Assembly: GCA_016933025.1 (NCBI GenBank) | Contig: JAFGBT010000003.1 | Span: forward strand, 83,153-147,152 | Reading direction: 5' to 3' | DNA length: 64,000 nucleotides | Source of the DNA: Spirochaetota bacterium | GTDB taxonomy: Bacteria > Spirochaetota > UBA4802 > UBA5550 | Shown here: positions 17,344 through 25,389 of the stretch, in pieces | Position numbering within the stretch: position 1 is the stretch's first letter | Layout of the letters: every line of letters starts with the position of its first letter | Program-made: the position numbers and the translations under genes | Notes under the pieces: generated by a model | Told to the model about the DNA's origin: nothing | Database searches by the model: none | The model's input: only the letters and a program-made list of their open reading frames with translations

Positions 17344-19033
17344 TCCGCACCATTTCTTCCGCGTGTTTTAACGATATCTCCGTGATGGTCTCGCCTGCCA
17401 GCATGCGGGCGATCTCCTTAATTTTTTCCTTCGGGTTCAGTTTTTTGACCAGGGTGATGATCCGCTCGCCGGTCTTGTTCTTCAGCACGGAGTAGTGGTT
17501 GTCGGACATGGAGGCTATCTGCGGGAGGTGGGTGACCACCAGGACCTGACGGTTGGCGGCGAGCGACTTAAGTTTGCGGCCGACGATATCCGCTATCTTG
17601 CCGCCGATGCCGGCATCAACCTCGTCGAACACCAGGCTGTTGACGATATCGGCGGATAGGATGACGTTCTTGATCGCCAGCATGATCCTCGACATTTCGC
17701 CGCCAGATGCAACCTTCCTGAGCTGCCTGAGGTCCTCGCCGACATTGGCGGAGAGGAGGAATTCAATCCGGTCAAGGCCGTGCGGGTAGAGAACATACCG
17801 TTTGTTGTCCGCCTCGATTTCTCCGAGTGGATCGACCTCGCGCTGGATGGAGACGCGGAACTGGGTGCCCGTCATGCCGAGGTCGGCCAGCTCCTTCATG
17901 ACCATGGTCTCCAGCTTTCGCGCGACGGTCTTCCGGCTGTCGGAGAGCCTGAGCGCTACCTCTTTGGCATCCTTTACCGCATGCCGGTATTCGACATTCA
18001 GGCGCTCAATCTCTTCCTCGCCTGAATTGATGGCCTCAAGCTCCTTCCGGGCCTTTTCCGCGTATCCGAGAATGTCCTGGACGGTATCGCCGTATTTCTT
18101 CCTGAGGCTTGACAGAAGTGAGAGGCGTTCCTCGACCTGGTTGATCCGGTCGGGGGAGAAATCGATATGAGTTTCATAGTCGCGCAGGTAGGCCGAGGCG
18201 TCTTCGAGTGAATAGAGCGCCTGTTTGATAGAGTCAAGAATGCCGGCAATCTCCGGGTCGTACTCCGATATCCTGGAGAGGCTCTGTTCTGACAGCTTCA
18301 GTTGTTGCAGAATCCCGCCGTCGCCCCCCATCACGCGTGACGCTGTATTGATTTCCTTGAAAAGTTTCTCGGAATTGGCAAGAAGGAGTGACTCGTTTTT
18401 CAGCTCTTCCTCCTCGCCGACTTTCAGGCCGGCGGCCTCGATTTCCCTGATGGCGAAAGAATTGAATTCTATACGGCGCGCTTTTTCCCGTTCGTCGATT
18501 TCGAAGGAGTTTAATCTGTCCTTGAGGTTGTGGAGACGTTCGTGGATTGCGCGCACACGGACGACCTCCCCATTAAGTCCGCCAAAGCTGTCGAGGAGCT
18601 CGCGATGGCGGGAAACCTTGACGATGTTCTGGTGCTCGTTCTGGCCGTGAATGTCGATGAGATATTCTGATATCTCCTTGAGCTTGGAGGCAGGGATCTG
18701 TACGGCATTTGCGAAGGATCGCCCCTTCCCGCTGTTGTAGAGCTCCCGGCGGAGGAAGAGCGTGTCGTTATCGCAGTCGATCCCAGATGCGTCGAGGAGC
18801 AGCTTTACCTGTGGAGCGCCCGAGATGTCAAAGTCCGCTTCGAGCGTGGCCTTCTCGAAGCCGGTACGGATCATATCGGTGGTCATCTTCTCGCCGAGAA
18901 CACCGGAGAGAGCGTCAATGAGGATGGACTTGCCGGCGCCTGTTTCGCCGGTGAGAATATTGAGTCCCCTCCCGAACGATATCGCGAGGTCTTCAATGAT
19001 GACAAAATTCTTTATTTTCAGCTCGAGCAGCAT
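17312..19033 (-). CDS. recN: DNA repair protein RecN
   Basis: A 573-residue SMC-like ATPase of double-strand break repair. Walker A is GETGAGKS near residues 29-36; the middle (about 150-380) is a coiled coil; the C-terminal half carries VASGGEMSRIMLAIK (signature) and LVFDEVDAGIGG (Walker B). Length and architecture are normal. It begins 13 nt after nadK, the common nadK-recN order, and its end overlaps a metallopeptidase gene. Confidence 0.95.
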   Translation of the reverse strand: MLLELKIKNFVIIEDLAISFGRGLNILTGETGAGKSILIDALSGVLGEKMTTDMIRTGFEKATLEADFDISGAPQVKLLLDASGIDCDNDTLFLRRELYNSGKGRSFANAVQIPASKLKEISEYLIDIHGQNEHQNIVKVSRHRELLDSFGGLNGEVVRVRAIHERLHNLKDRLNSFEIDEREKARRIEFNSFAIREIEAAGLKVGEEEELKNESLLLANSEKLFKEINTASRVMGGDGGILQQLKLSEQSLSRISEYDPEIAGILDSIKQALYSLEDASAYLRDYETHIDFSPDRINQVEERLSLLSSLRKKYGDTVQDILGYAEKARKELEAINSGEEEIERLNVEYRHAVKDAKEVALRLSDSRKTVARKLETMVMKELADLGMTGTQFRVSIQREVDPLGEIEADNKRYVLYPHGLDRIEFLLSANVGEDLRQLRKVASGGEMSRIMLAIKNVILSADIVNSLVFDEVDAGIGGKIADIVGRKLKSLAANRQVLVVTHLPQIASMSDNHYSVLKNKTGERIITLVKKLNPKEKIKEIARMLAGETITEISLKHAEEMVRNAEKFSAAGR

Positions 19034-19046
19034 ATCGCGATTCCGG

Positions 19047-19907
19047 TTATCCCCACCCCAGTTTTTCGCGGATGATGGTATAGTAATTTTTTTCCGGGTG
19101 TGTGATCAGTTTGATGTTATTGTGCGACTGGCGGATAAGGATTTCGTCTTTTCCCTCGATGTTGATTACCTCCTGTCCGTCGATTGTCAATAACAGATTT
19201 TTATCGTCTGAAATGATTCGCGCTTTGAAATGCGATGAAGCCGGGAGAATCATAGGACGCATGGCGAGACTGTGCGCGCATATGGGGTTCATCAAGAAAA
19301 TTTGGGCTTCCGTCGGCGTTATGATAGGCCCCCCGGCTGATAACGAATAGGCAGTGGATCCCGTAGGAGTCGAGATGATAAGACCGTCGCCCGAGTAGGC
19401 GCTGAGGGAATTGCCATCGACCTCGAGCTCGAGCCTGATGGGACGCGCCAGCGATCCCTTGTGAATAACGGCGTCGTTGAGGAATCTTGAGCTTGTTACT
19501 TCTTTGCCGTGCCGGTGAAGGACTGCTTCCAGTACCAGCCTCTCCACGGTGACGGATTCGCCGCGAAGAACCTCTTCCAAATAGCGTGTGTATTCAGAGG
19601 GGCTGAATTCAGTCAGGAAGCCGAGCTGGCCCCGGTTAATGCCGAAAATGGGCTTTCCGGTGCCGCAAAAGAGGCGGGCGGTCCTCAGAAACGTGCCGTC
19701 ACCGCCAATGACGATGATTAGATCGGCATTGCTGACAAGACGATCGCTGTCAACCGCCAGACGGAAGAACTTCTCCTGGCGGATAATATCGTATTCCGGA
19801 AGCATGACCGTAAGATTCCGTTTTTCAAGAAATGCAATGATCTCACGAAGGAGCGGGATACTCTTCGCATCATCTGGACGAAAATTGATTGAAATTGATT
19901 GTATCAT
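19047..19907 (-). CDS. nadK: NAD kinase
   Basis: A 286-residue enzyme that phosphorylates NAD to NADP. Conserved motifs: GGDGTFLRTARLF (ATP/NAD binding, residues about 69-81), FLNDAVIHKG and PTGSTAYSLSAGGPI. Length is normal for bacterial NadK. It is the first gene of a leftward group with recN and the metallopeptidase; the gap to the divergent HPt gene is 250 nt. Confidence 0.95.
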   Translation of the reverse strand: MIQSISINFRPDDAKSIPLLREIIAFLEKRNLTVMLPEYDIIRQEKFFRLAVDSDRLVSNADLIIVIGGDGTFLRTARLFCGTGKPIFGINRGQLGFLTEFSPSEYTRYLEEVLRGESVTVERLVLEAVLHRHGKEVTSSRFLNDAVIHKGSLARPIRLELEVDGNSLSAYSGDGLIISTPTGSTAYSLSAGGPIITPTEAQIFLMNPICAHSLAMRPMILPASSHFKARIISDDKNLLLTIDGQEVINIEGKDEILIRQSHNNIKLITHPEKNYYTIIREKLGWG

Positions 19908-20074
19908 GAGAACGTCCGTCGTTTTGAGTTACTATATGACGCCCCAATAATGCCAGTCAATAAAAAAAGGGTTGCGGCCATATTTCAGAATGTCTTTTGA
20001 TAGTATACGTTTATCGGGCGCTATTAATAAAAAATTTATTACTCCGATGGGCCATGGATACAAATAATAAAATC

Positions 20075-20102
20075 TTGACAATATCCGTTACGATACTAAT
20101 AA
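20075..20102 (+). promoter_or_regulatory. Putative promoter of the HPt gene
   Basis: TTGACA at 20075-20080, 16 nt spacer, TAATAA at 20097-20102. The expected start of transcription lies about 50 nt before ATG 20158. Confidence 0.45.
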
Positions 20103-20157
20103 TAAATTGAAAGCCAGCTTACAGTGCGTTTATATCCGGTTCGGCAGAGGAATATTG

Positions 20158-20514
20158 ATGAAAATTGAAGATTACATAAACAGAAAGGCGTTACGCGACC
20201 GCCTCGACGGTGACTTTGACCTGTTGAAGGAGCTCGCTCAGCTTTTCCTCAGCGATTCGCCGAAACTGTTATCGGCGGTTGTAGATGCCGTGGAAAATAA
20301 AAACGGAGATAAAATAGGAAAATCCTCCCATACCATTAAGGGAGCGGTGGCGAATTTTTCGGCTGACCGGGCGTTTAAAGCCGCCCATGACCTGGAAAAA
20401 ATTGGCAGGGGCCAGGAATTTGAAAAAGCCGGGGAAGCACTTAAAAACCTGACCAGTGAAATAGAATATATGCGGGAGGCCCTCAGATTATTGATGGAGG
20501 AGAAAAAACTTTAA
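20158..20514 (+). CDS. Stand-alone histidine phosphotransfer (HPt) protein
   Basis: A 118-residue helical protein. The start at ATG 20158 is chosen because of the AGAGGA site just before it; an upstream in-frame start (20107) would add a non-conserved tail. The phosphorylatable histidine is H58 in SSHTIKGAVANF, the HPt signature. HPt proteins relay phosphate between hybrid kinases and response regulators. There is no kinase or regulator next to it; the nearest hybrid kinase in the window is at 38 kb. It is convergent with ccmF with a 22 nt gap. Confidence 0.88.
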   Translation: MKIEDYINRKALRDRLDGDFDLLKELAQLFLSDSPKLLSAVVDAVENKNGDKIGKSSHTIKGAVANFSADRAFKAAHDLEKIGRGQEFEKAGEALKNLTSEIEYMREALRLLMEEKKL

Positions 20515-20536
20515 GGAGACTTCGATCCACGAATGG

Positions 20537-22720
20537 CTATTTTTTGCCAAGCGTCCTCGCATAGGCATACCCGCCTCCGCCGGCGATGAACAGCGTTCCC
20601 AGCCAGACCAGCCATATCAGCCTTTTCCGCGTTACCGTAATGAATACCGTATCGGGGGGTATCGCGATGTGTTTTCCCGGGGTCACGGTCAGGAATATTT
20701 TTTTACTGGTGGCGTCAAGGTCTGCAAGAGATACCGATCTGTCGGTGCCGGGAATAATCCGGTCGATGGCACGGACGCCATCGCGCGTGAACGCGATCCC
20801 CGGCGCAACAGGCACGCCGTTGACTGTGATGTCGGCGTAAGTGGTCGGTGTTCCCGATCTCATGTGTTCCGTTCTGAATCCTCTGAAATGGACGGCAAGG
20901 CCGGAGAATTCCTTGTGCTCGCCCTTTGATAGGACAAGCTGTGTGATCGATTCCATCCCTGATTCGTACTGTTCCGGGGCGATGTAAATATCATTCAAAA
21001 ACCCGGTGACAATGTACGGTTCCCGGTATAGAGATTCGGTTTTCTGGTCAATGTAGTATGAGGTTTCAATGATCTTTTTCGTATCGCCTTTCGAGAATGA
21101 AAATTGAAGCGATGATTCCTTACCTTCTTTGAATCCGAGAAAGGCGAGATTGATGGAACCGATCGATTCCTCTTTTCCCAGTACAAGTTTTTTCTGCACC
21201 GACGAGGTGTGGAAATTCGAAGTAATGATGCCAATAACCAGCAGGCCGACGCCTATGTGGGTCAGCCGCGACGGCAGGGATGCGGGCGAGCGGGTAAGCC
21301 GTATGTCAAGGAGCGCCCGCGCGATAAGAAAGAAAGATAGGATCGAGAAGACATAGGCATGGGGATTGTTTGTGTATCCGAAATTAATGAACACCCCCAC
21401 GATCAGGGAAGCGATGAAAGCCAGGATGTTTTCGGTCTTGAAAACTCTGTCCCGTTTCATCACTATGAGTGAGGTGGAGGCAGTCATCAGGATGAGGATG
21501 AGAATTCCGATGGGCTTCGAAAAATTGTTGTAAAATGATTCGGTCACACCTGCCTGTCGCTCCATTATCATCGAAGAAATAATGGGCATGGAGGTGCCCG
21601 TGAGTATGATCAGGGAATACAGGATAAGTACCATTATTCCGTACACCGTCTGTGTTCTCCAGTCAAAGAAGGCGGTGTTCAGTCTTTCTGATGCGGCGGT
21701 TTTGTAGCGCATGAGATATAAAACCAGCGCCCCAGCGGCAAATAAAACTAAAAAAGCAAAAAGAAAGAGGTTTATTCCGGATGCGGTAAAAGAATGAACG
21801 GAGAAATTGGAGAGGACGCCGCTTCGCGTGAGCCAGGTGCTGTATAATACAAGGACAAAATAAACCAGTGCGAGAATGATATTTGTACGCACAAGAACAC
21901 CATTTCTTTTTTGAAGCAAAAAGCCGTGCACCATGGCCACGGCCACGAGCCATGGGATAAGCGAGGAATTTTCGACCGGGTCCCATCCCCAGTAGCCTCC
22001 CCACCCGAGCACGCTGTAGGCCCAATATCCGCCGAGAAAAATGCCTATCCCGAGGGTGACCGTGCTGAACAGAAGCCACGGATAGGCGGCGCGGATCCAT
22101 TCCCTGAATTCTTTTTTCAGGAGCGCTACGATCGCGTATCCAAAAGGGATGGTTGCTGAGGCGTATCCGAGAAAGAGGACCGGCGGGTGTATTACCATCC
22201 AGGGGTCTTTCAGGAGCGGGTTGAGTCCTGCGCCGTCGCCGGGCGCGAGCCCCGGACTGAAGCTGTCAGGATACGTTTCCCACAGATAGGCGAAAGGGCT
22301 TTCGGTTATTAAAATGATAAGAATGAAAATCTGCGCGAGAAGTATTATCGAGGTGACAATATGCGAATCGGTCGTCTTTTCGCTGAGGATTATAATCCCG
22401 AATATGTTGAGGAAAAAAAGCCAGAGAAGAAAGCTTCCTTCCTTGCCAGCCCAAAGAGCCGCGACGCGGTATACGAGGGGGAGGTCTCGCGAAGAATTCG
22501 CATATACATATTCGAGCCGGTAGTCGCATTGTATAAAGTAGTAAAAGAGAACTGCGAGGGATGCGGCAATTCCTGCCGAGGCAAGCAAAAAGAGAAGGCG
22601 CGACGGTTTTTCATATGATTCTTTCCCGGCAGCCGTATTAATAGTGAAGGTCAGCGCAATAATGGAAAAGATGAGTGAAATAATGAGTATTATGCTTCCG
22701 GGATTAGTTCCGACAATCAT
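20537..22720 (-). CDS. ccmF: Cytochrome c-type biogenesis protein CcmF
   Basis: A 727-residue polytopic membrane protein of the haem-handling protein family. The WWD signature is GWGGYWGWDPVENSS at about residues 240-254. A long periplasmic C-terminal segment (about 530-700) precedes the last membrane helix, as in CcmF/NrfE. CcmF forms the haem lyase that ligates haem from CcmE to apocytochrome c. It starts 1 nt after ccmE, with AGGAG 12 nt upstream. It is the last gene of the operon; no ccmG, ccmH or ccmI follows in this window. Confidence 0.93.
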   Translation of the reverse strand: MIVGTNPGSIILIISLIFSIIALTFTINTAAGKESYEKPSRLLFLLASAGIAASLAVLFYYFIQCDYRLEYVYANSSRDLPLVYRVAALWAGKEGSFLLWLFFLNIFGIIILSEKTTDSHIVTSIILLAQIFILIILITESPFAYLWETYPDSFSPGLAPGDGAGLNPLLKDPWMVIHPPVLFLGYASATIPFGYAIVALLKKEFREWIRAAYPWLLFSTVTLGIGIFLGGYWAYSVLGWGGYWGWDPVENSSLIPWLVAVAMVHGFLLQKRNGVLVRTNIILALVYFVLVLYSTWLTRSGVLSNFSVHSFTASGINLFLFAFLVLFAAGALVLYLMRYKTAASERLNTAFFDWRTQTVYGIMVLILYSLIILTGTSMPIISSMIMERQAGVTESFYNNFSKPIGILILILMTASTSLIVMKRDRVFKTENILAFIASLIVGVFINFGYTNNPHAYVFSILSFFLIARALLDIRLTRSPASLPSRLTHIGVGLLVIGIITSNFHTSSVQKKLVLGKEESIGSINLAFLGFKEGKESSLQFSFSKGDTKKIIETSYYIDQKTESLYREPYIVTGFLNDIYIAPEQYESGMESITQLVLSKGEHKEFSGLAVHFRGFRTEHMRSGTPTTYADITVNGVPVAPGIAFTRDGVRAIDRIIPGTDRSVSLADLDATSKKIFLTVTPGKHIAIPPDTVFITVTRKRLIWLVWLGTLFIAGGGGYAYARTLGKK

Positions 22721-22721
22721 G

Positions 22722-23096
22722 CTACTGTTTTCTCCTGTATTTTGACGGGCACTTAACCAGAACCCTGTCCGCCTTGAAGATGCCGCCGGTGCTGTCGTAT
22801 TTGCCGATCATGACCACCTGCTCGGTGTGCTCGAAGTTCTGCGGTTTAGCTCCCCGGTGAGTCACGTCAAGTTTGTTCCCCTCCCTGTCGATTACGGAAA
22901 AGACGAGCTCTCCCTCTCGAAGTTGTACGGGGATTGTTCGGTCAAGCCTGCCGATGATCTGGACATACTTGCCCGGATTTGACTTTGCCTCCCTGAAGGG
23001 GACGTACGGCGAAAGGATATCGTCGCTCAGGGAAAAGACGGCAATGACCAGCAGACCAAGTCCGACTGTGAATAGTATGATGTTTCGGAATTTCAT
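22722..23096 (-). CDS. ccmE: Cytochrome c maturation protein CcmE, CxxxY variant
   Basis: A 124-residue haem chaperone with one N-terminal membrane anchor (about 5-24) and a periplasmic beta-barrel (OB-like) domain (VQIIGRLDRT, VFSVIDREGNKLDVTHRG, VVMIGKYDSTGGIFKADRVLVKC). The haem attachment site in classical CcmE is HxxxY; here it is C116-P-S-K-Y120, followed by only four residues. CxxxY CcmE proteins are known from archaea and some bacteria, where cysteine binds haem. Gene order CcmCDEF confirms the identity. The short C-terminus is also typical of this variant. Confidence 0.92.
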   Translation of the reverse strand: MKFRNIILFTVGLGLLVIAVFSLSDDILSPYVPFREAKSNPGKYVQIIGRLDRTIPVQLREGELVFSVIDREGNKLDVTHRGAKPQNFEHTEQVVMIGKYDSTGGIFKADRVLVKCPSKYRRKQ

Positions 23097-23106
23097 GCCG
23101 CCCCGT

Positions 23107-23403
23107 TTATTCTGTCAGATGAATCTCTTTTTCTATACGCGCCACTCTGCGGTCAATGATAAATAGATAGGCAGCAAGCCCGGCCCAGATGATAAGCACG
23201 ACGCCCAAAACCCGGTACAGAACGGCGGACGGTACTGCGCCTTCATCTTTACGCACCGGTGTGACAGTTATCTTCAGATTTTCACCGCTCGAGACCACCG
23301 CTCCGGTCTGCGCGCGGGCCATGAAGAAATGTAGACCCGTGGACATCATCATCGGAATTAAGCAGATGGACATCGCAACAATAATGGTTTTAATGATCCT
23401 CAT
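23107..23403 (-). CDS. ccmD: CcmD-like membrane protein
   Basis: A 98-residue protein with an N-terminal hydrophobic segment (about 3-20), an exported loop (about 25-60) and a second membrane helix (VLYRVLGVVLIIWAGLAAYL) followed by DRRVARIEKEI, the pattern seen after the helix of CcmD. The ATG at 23403 is preferred since GAGGAT stands 7 nt before it; a TTG at 23418 is an alternative. It overlaps the end of ccmC by 14 nt. CcmD normally has only one helix and about 60 residues, so this one has an added N-terminal half. Confidence 0.7.
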   Translation of the reverse strand: MRIIKTIIVAMSICLIPMMMSTGLHFFMARAQTGAVVSSGENLKITVTPVRKDEGAVPSAVLYRVLGVVLIIWAGLAAYLFIIDRRVARIEKEIHLTE

Positions 23404-24082
23404 GGAAAGTATCCTCAACTGTATTGTTCAGTATTGCTATTCTGTTTAATATATTCACGATATAGGAGTAGAGCAGGGTGAAGGCAAGGATCGCGACACC
23501 AAGAGTTACGCGCATCCTGCCGTCAAGGTATATGGTCCTGTCGAAATTTATGATGGGGTCGGGATGGAGCGAATCATAAATCCGCGGCACAAGGAAAATG
23601 AAGAAGGGGAGCGTAATCATGGCAAGGATCAAATATGCCGATCCGATCCTTCCCCGATTCTCAGTATGCGCCAGCGCGCTCCTGAGGCTCAAATAGGCGA
23701 TGTAGATCAGGAGTATTATCACTATCGAGGTTTCCCGCGGGTCCCAGTTCCAGTATACTCCCCAGCTGATTTTCGCCCAGATCGATCCGGTGATCACTGT
23801 GAGAATGGTGAATACCATGCCGGTTGATGCCGAATGGTACGCCCATTCATCAAGCCCAGTGAACCTTCTGTTTCGATCGGCAAGATGTGTTATTGACAGG
23901 ACGCCGGACACGACAAACGCGAGGACCGAGACCCAGGCGAGAGGTACGTGGAAGTACATAATCCGGCTGGCCTCTCCGAGTATTTCCGCCGGAGGGGCCC
24001 AGAGGAACGCCATTACGATGGCGGCCGGCATTATTATATATACGCTGCGGAGTATGATATGCTTCAGTTTCATTTCGATCAC
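23390..24082 (-). CDS. ccmC: Haem exporter protein CcmC
   Basis: A 230-residue protein with six membrane helices and the haem-binding WWD motif SWGVYWNWDPRETS near residue 112. Together with CcmAB it loads haem onto CcmE. GTG 24082 is chosen because AGGG lies at a proper distance; ATG 24073 lacks one. It is followed by an overlapping ccmD-like gene and preceded by ccmB. Confidence 0.93.
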   Translation of the reverse strand: MIEMKLKHIILRSVYIIMPAAIVMAFLWAPPAEILGEASRIMYFHVPLAWVSVLAFVVSGVLSITHLADRNRRFTGLDEWAYHSASTGMVFTILTVITGSIWAKISWGVYWNWDPRETSIVIILLIYIAYLSLRSALAHTENRGRIGSAYLILAMITLPFFIFLVPRIYDSLHPDPIINFDRTIYLDGRMRVTLGVAILAFTLLYSYIVNILNRIAILNNTVEDTFHEDH

Positions 24083-24109
24083 GCATGTCCCTGCCGGTTT
24101 CGTCCGGTG

Positions 24110-24772
24110 CTATTCGTCGAGCCAGACGAACCTGAACAGTAAAAACGATAAGGCCGTTATGAAACCTGAAAATGCAAGCAAAAAAAGTTGAGTGCCGTAG
24201 CCGTGGGGGCCCGTGGATTCGAGCGTCGCCGCGGTCGAAAAAATGGAGAGCCAGAGAACCGGCAGCAGAAGGGGAAATGAGATGATGGTGAAGAGCGGGC
24301 CCTTGCCCCCGGACTTCGCTACCATAGCGGCCAAAATGGTCGTCACGGCGGTGATCGAGAGGCCCCCGGTCAGCACTGAAATGATGAATGGGGGAATGCC
24401 GAGTATGTTGACCTGTAAAAAAAATACGAACAGCGGTGTGATCACAGCCAGGAGAACCGACATGAAGATGAGGTTATAGATAAGCTTCGACAGGTAGATG
24501 GCGTCGGAGGTTGTGCTGACGAGGAGAAAGAGAGAGGTTCCCCGGTCGTCCTCCCGCACGAAGATGTGCGAGAGGCCGTTCATTGCGCTGAAGAAGATGA
24601 TAAGCCAGAGAAGCACGGACTGCACGCGGGGCGGGAACGGAATGCCGCCCGTAGCCAGGCTCAGGGCGAGCGTGGCGATGACGGCGAATGCCAGCGATAT
24701 GTTGATGGCGAACCTGCTTCTGAATTCCACGCGAAGGTCTTTCGCGAGGTTCCGGATGATTTCACTGACCAA
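24110..24772 (-). CDS. ccmB: Haem exporter protein CcmB
   Basis: A 220-residue polytopic protein with six hydrophobic segments, the permease partner of CcmA. The start is set at TTG 24772: it has a strong GGAGG 8 nt upstream, yields the normal CcmB length, and overlaps the end of ccmA by 11 nt. A longer frame back to 24892 would only read through ccmA in another frame and gives a nonsense N-terminus. Motif FVREDDRGTSLFLL is typical for the CcmB first loop. Confidence 0.92.
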   Translation of the reverse strand: MVSEIIRNLAKDLRVEFRSRFAINISLAFAVIATLALSLATGGIPFPPRVQSVLLWLIIFFSAMNGLSHIFVREDDRGTSLFLLVSTTSDAIYLSKLIYNLIFMSVLLAVITPLFVFFLQVNILGIPPFIISVLTGGLSITAVTTILAAMVAKSGGKGPLFTIISFPLLLPVLWLSIFSTAATLESTGPHGYGTQLFLLAFSGFITALSFLLFRFVWLDE

Positions 24773-25379
24773 GCTGGATACCTCCTCCGCACAGACGCTC
24801 TTCGGCCGGGTCGTTCGTGGCGATGATGATGATCTTGCCGGACCGGATGGAATCAATATACGTGTGCAGGATATCCTTCCCGCGGGCATCAAGGTTTGTC
24901 GACGGTTCGTCCAGTATCAGGACCGGGGGATCGTTCAGGAAGGCGAGGATGATCTTGAGACGCTGCTTCATCCCCGACGAGTAATAGCGCACCTTTTTAT
25001 CGCGGTGACGGGCGAGATCGAATCGCGTAAGAAACGAATCGGCGGTTGCACGCTCCATGGCGCGCCTGCCTGCGAAACGAATATGCTCCAGTGCCGTAAG
25101 CTCGTCATACGGGTTCACGAGCGGTCCCGTGTAGCCGGTATGGTCCAGCCACGCGTCTTTCGGAATGGTACGGTCAAGCGTGTGGGTCACCTTTCCGGTC
25201 GTGGGGCTCAGGAGCCCGGCGAGAATCCTCAGCAGGGTGGATTTGCCCGAGCCGTTCGGGCCGGTGACGCAGAGAGACTCCCCTGCAGCTACAGAGAAAT
25301 TAATATCCCTGAAGATACTGGTTCTCCCGAACTTTCTGGCGAGGTTTATAGCCTCCACTCTATAGCGCAAATTATTCAA
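24762..25379 (-). CDS. ccmA: Haem exporter ATP-binding protein CcmA
   Basis: A 205-residue ABC ATPase: Walker A GPNGSGKST near residue 39, signature YYSSGMKQRLKI, Walker B LILDEPSTNLD. It powers release of haem-loaded CcmE by the CcmABC complex. The frame begins with TTG 25379, without a clear ribosome binding site; GTG 25358 is another possible start. It starts 10 nt after the upstream lipoprotein gene, so translation may be coupled. Confidence 0.92.
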   Translation of the reverse strand: MNNLRYRVEAINLARKFGRTSIFRDINFSVAAGESLCVTGPNGSGKSTLLRILAGLLSPTTGKVTHTLDRTIPKDAWLDHTGYTGPLVNPYDELTALEHIRFAGRRAMERATADSFLTRFDLARHRDKKVRYYSSGMKQRLKIILAFLNDPPVLILDEPSTNLDARGKDILHTYIDSIRSGKIIIIATNDPAEERLCGGGIQLGQ

Positions 25380-25389
25380 TGGCGAACGG

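Noticed and set aside
24773..24892. Longer N-terminus for CcmB
   Set aside because: It would overlap ccmA by over 100 nt in a shifted frame and reads as low-complexity Ser/Arg; TTG 24772 has a strong ribosome binding site.
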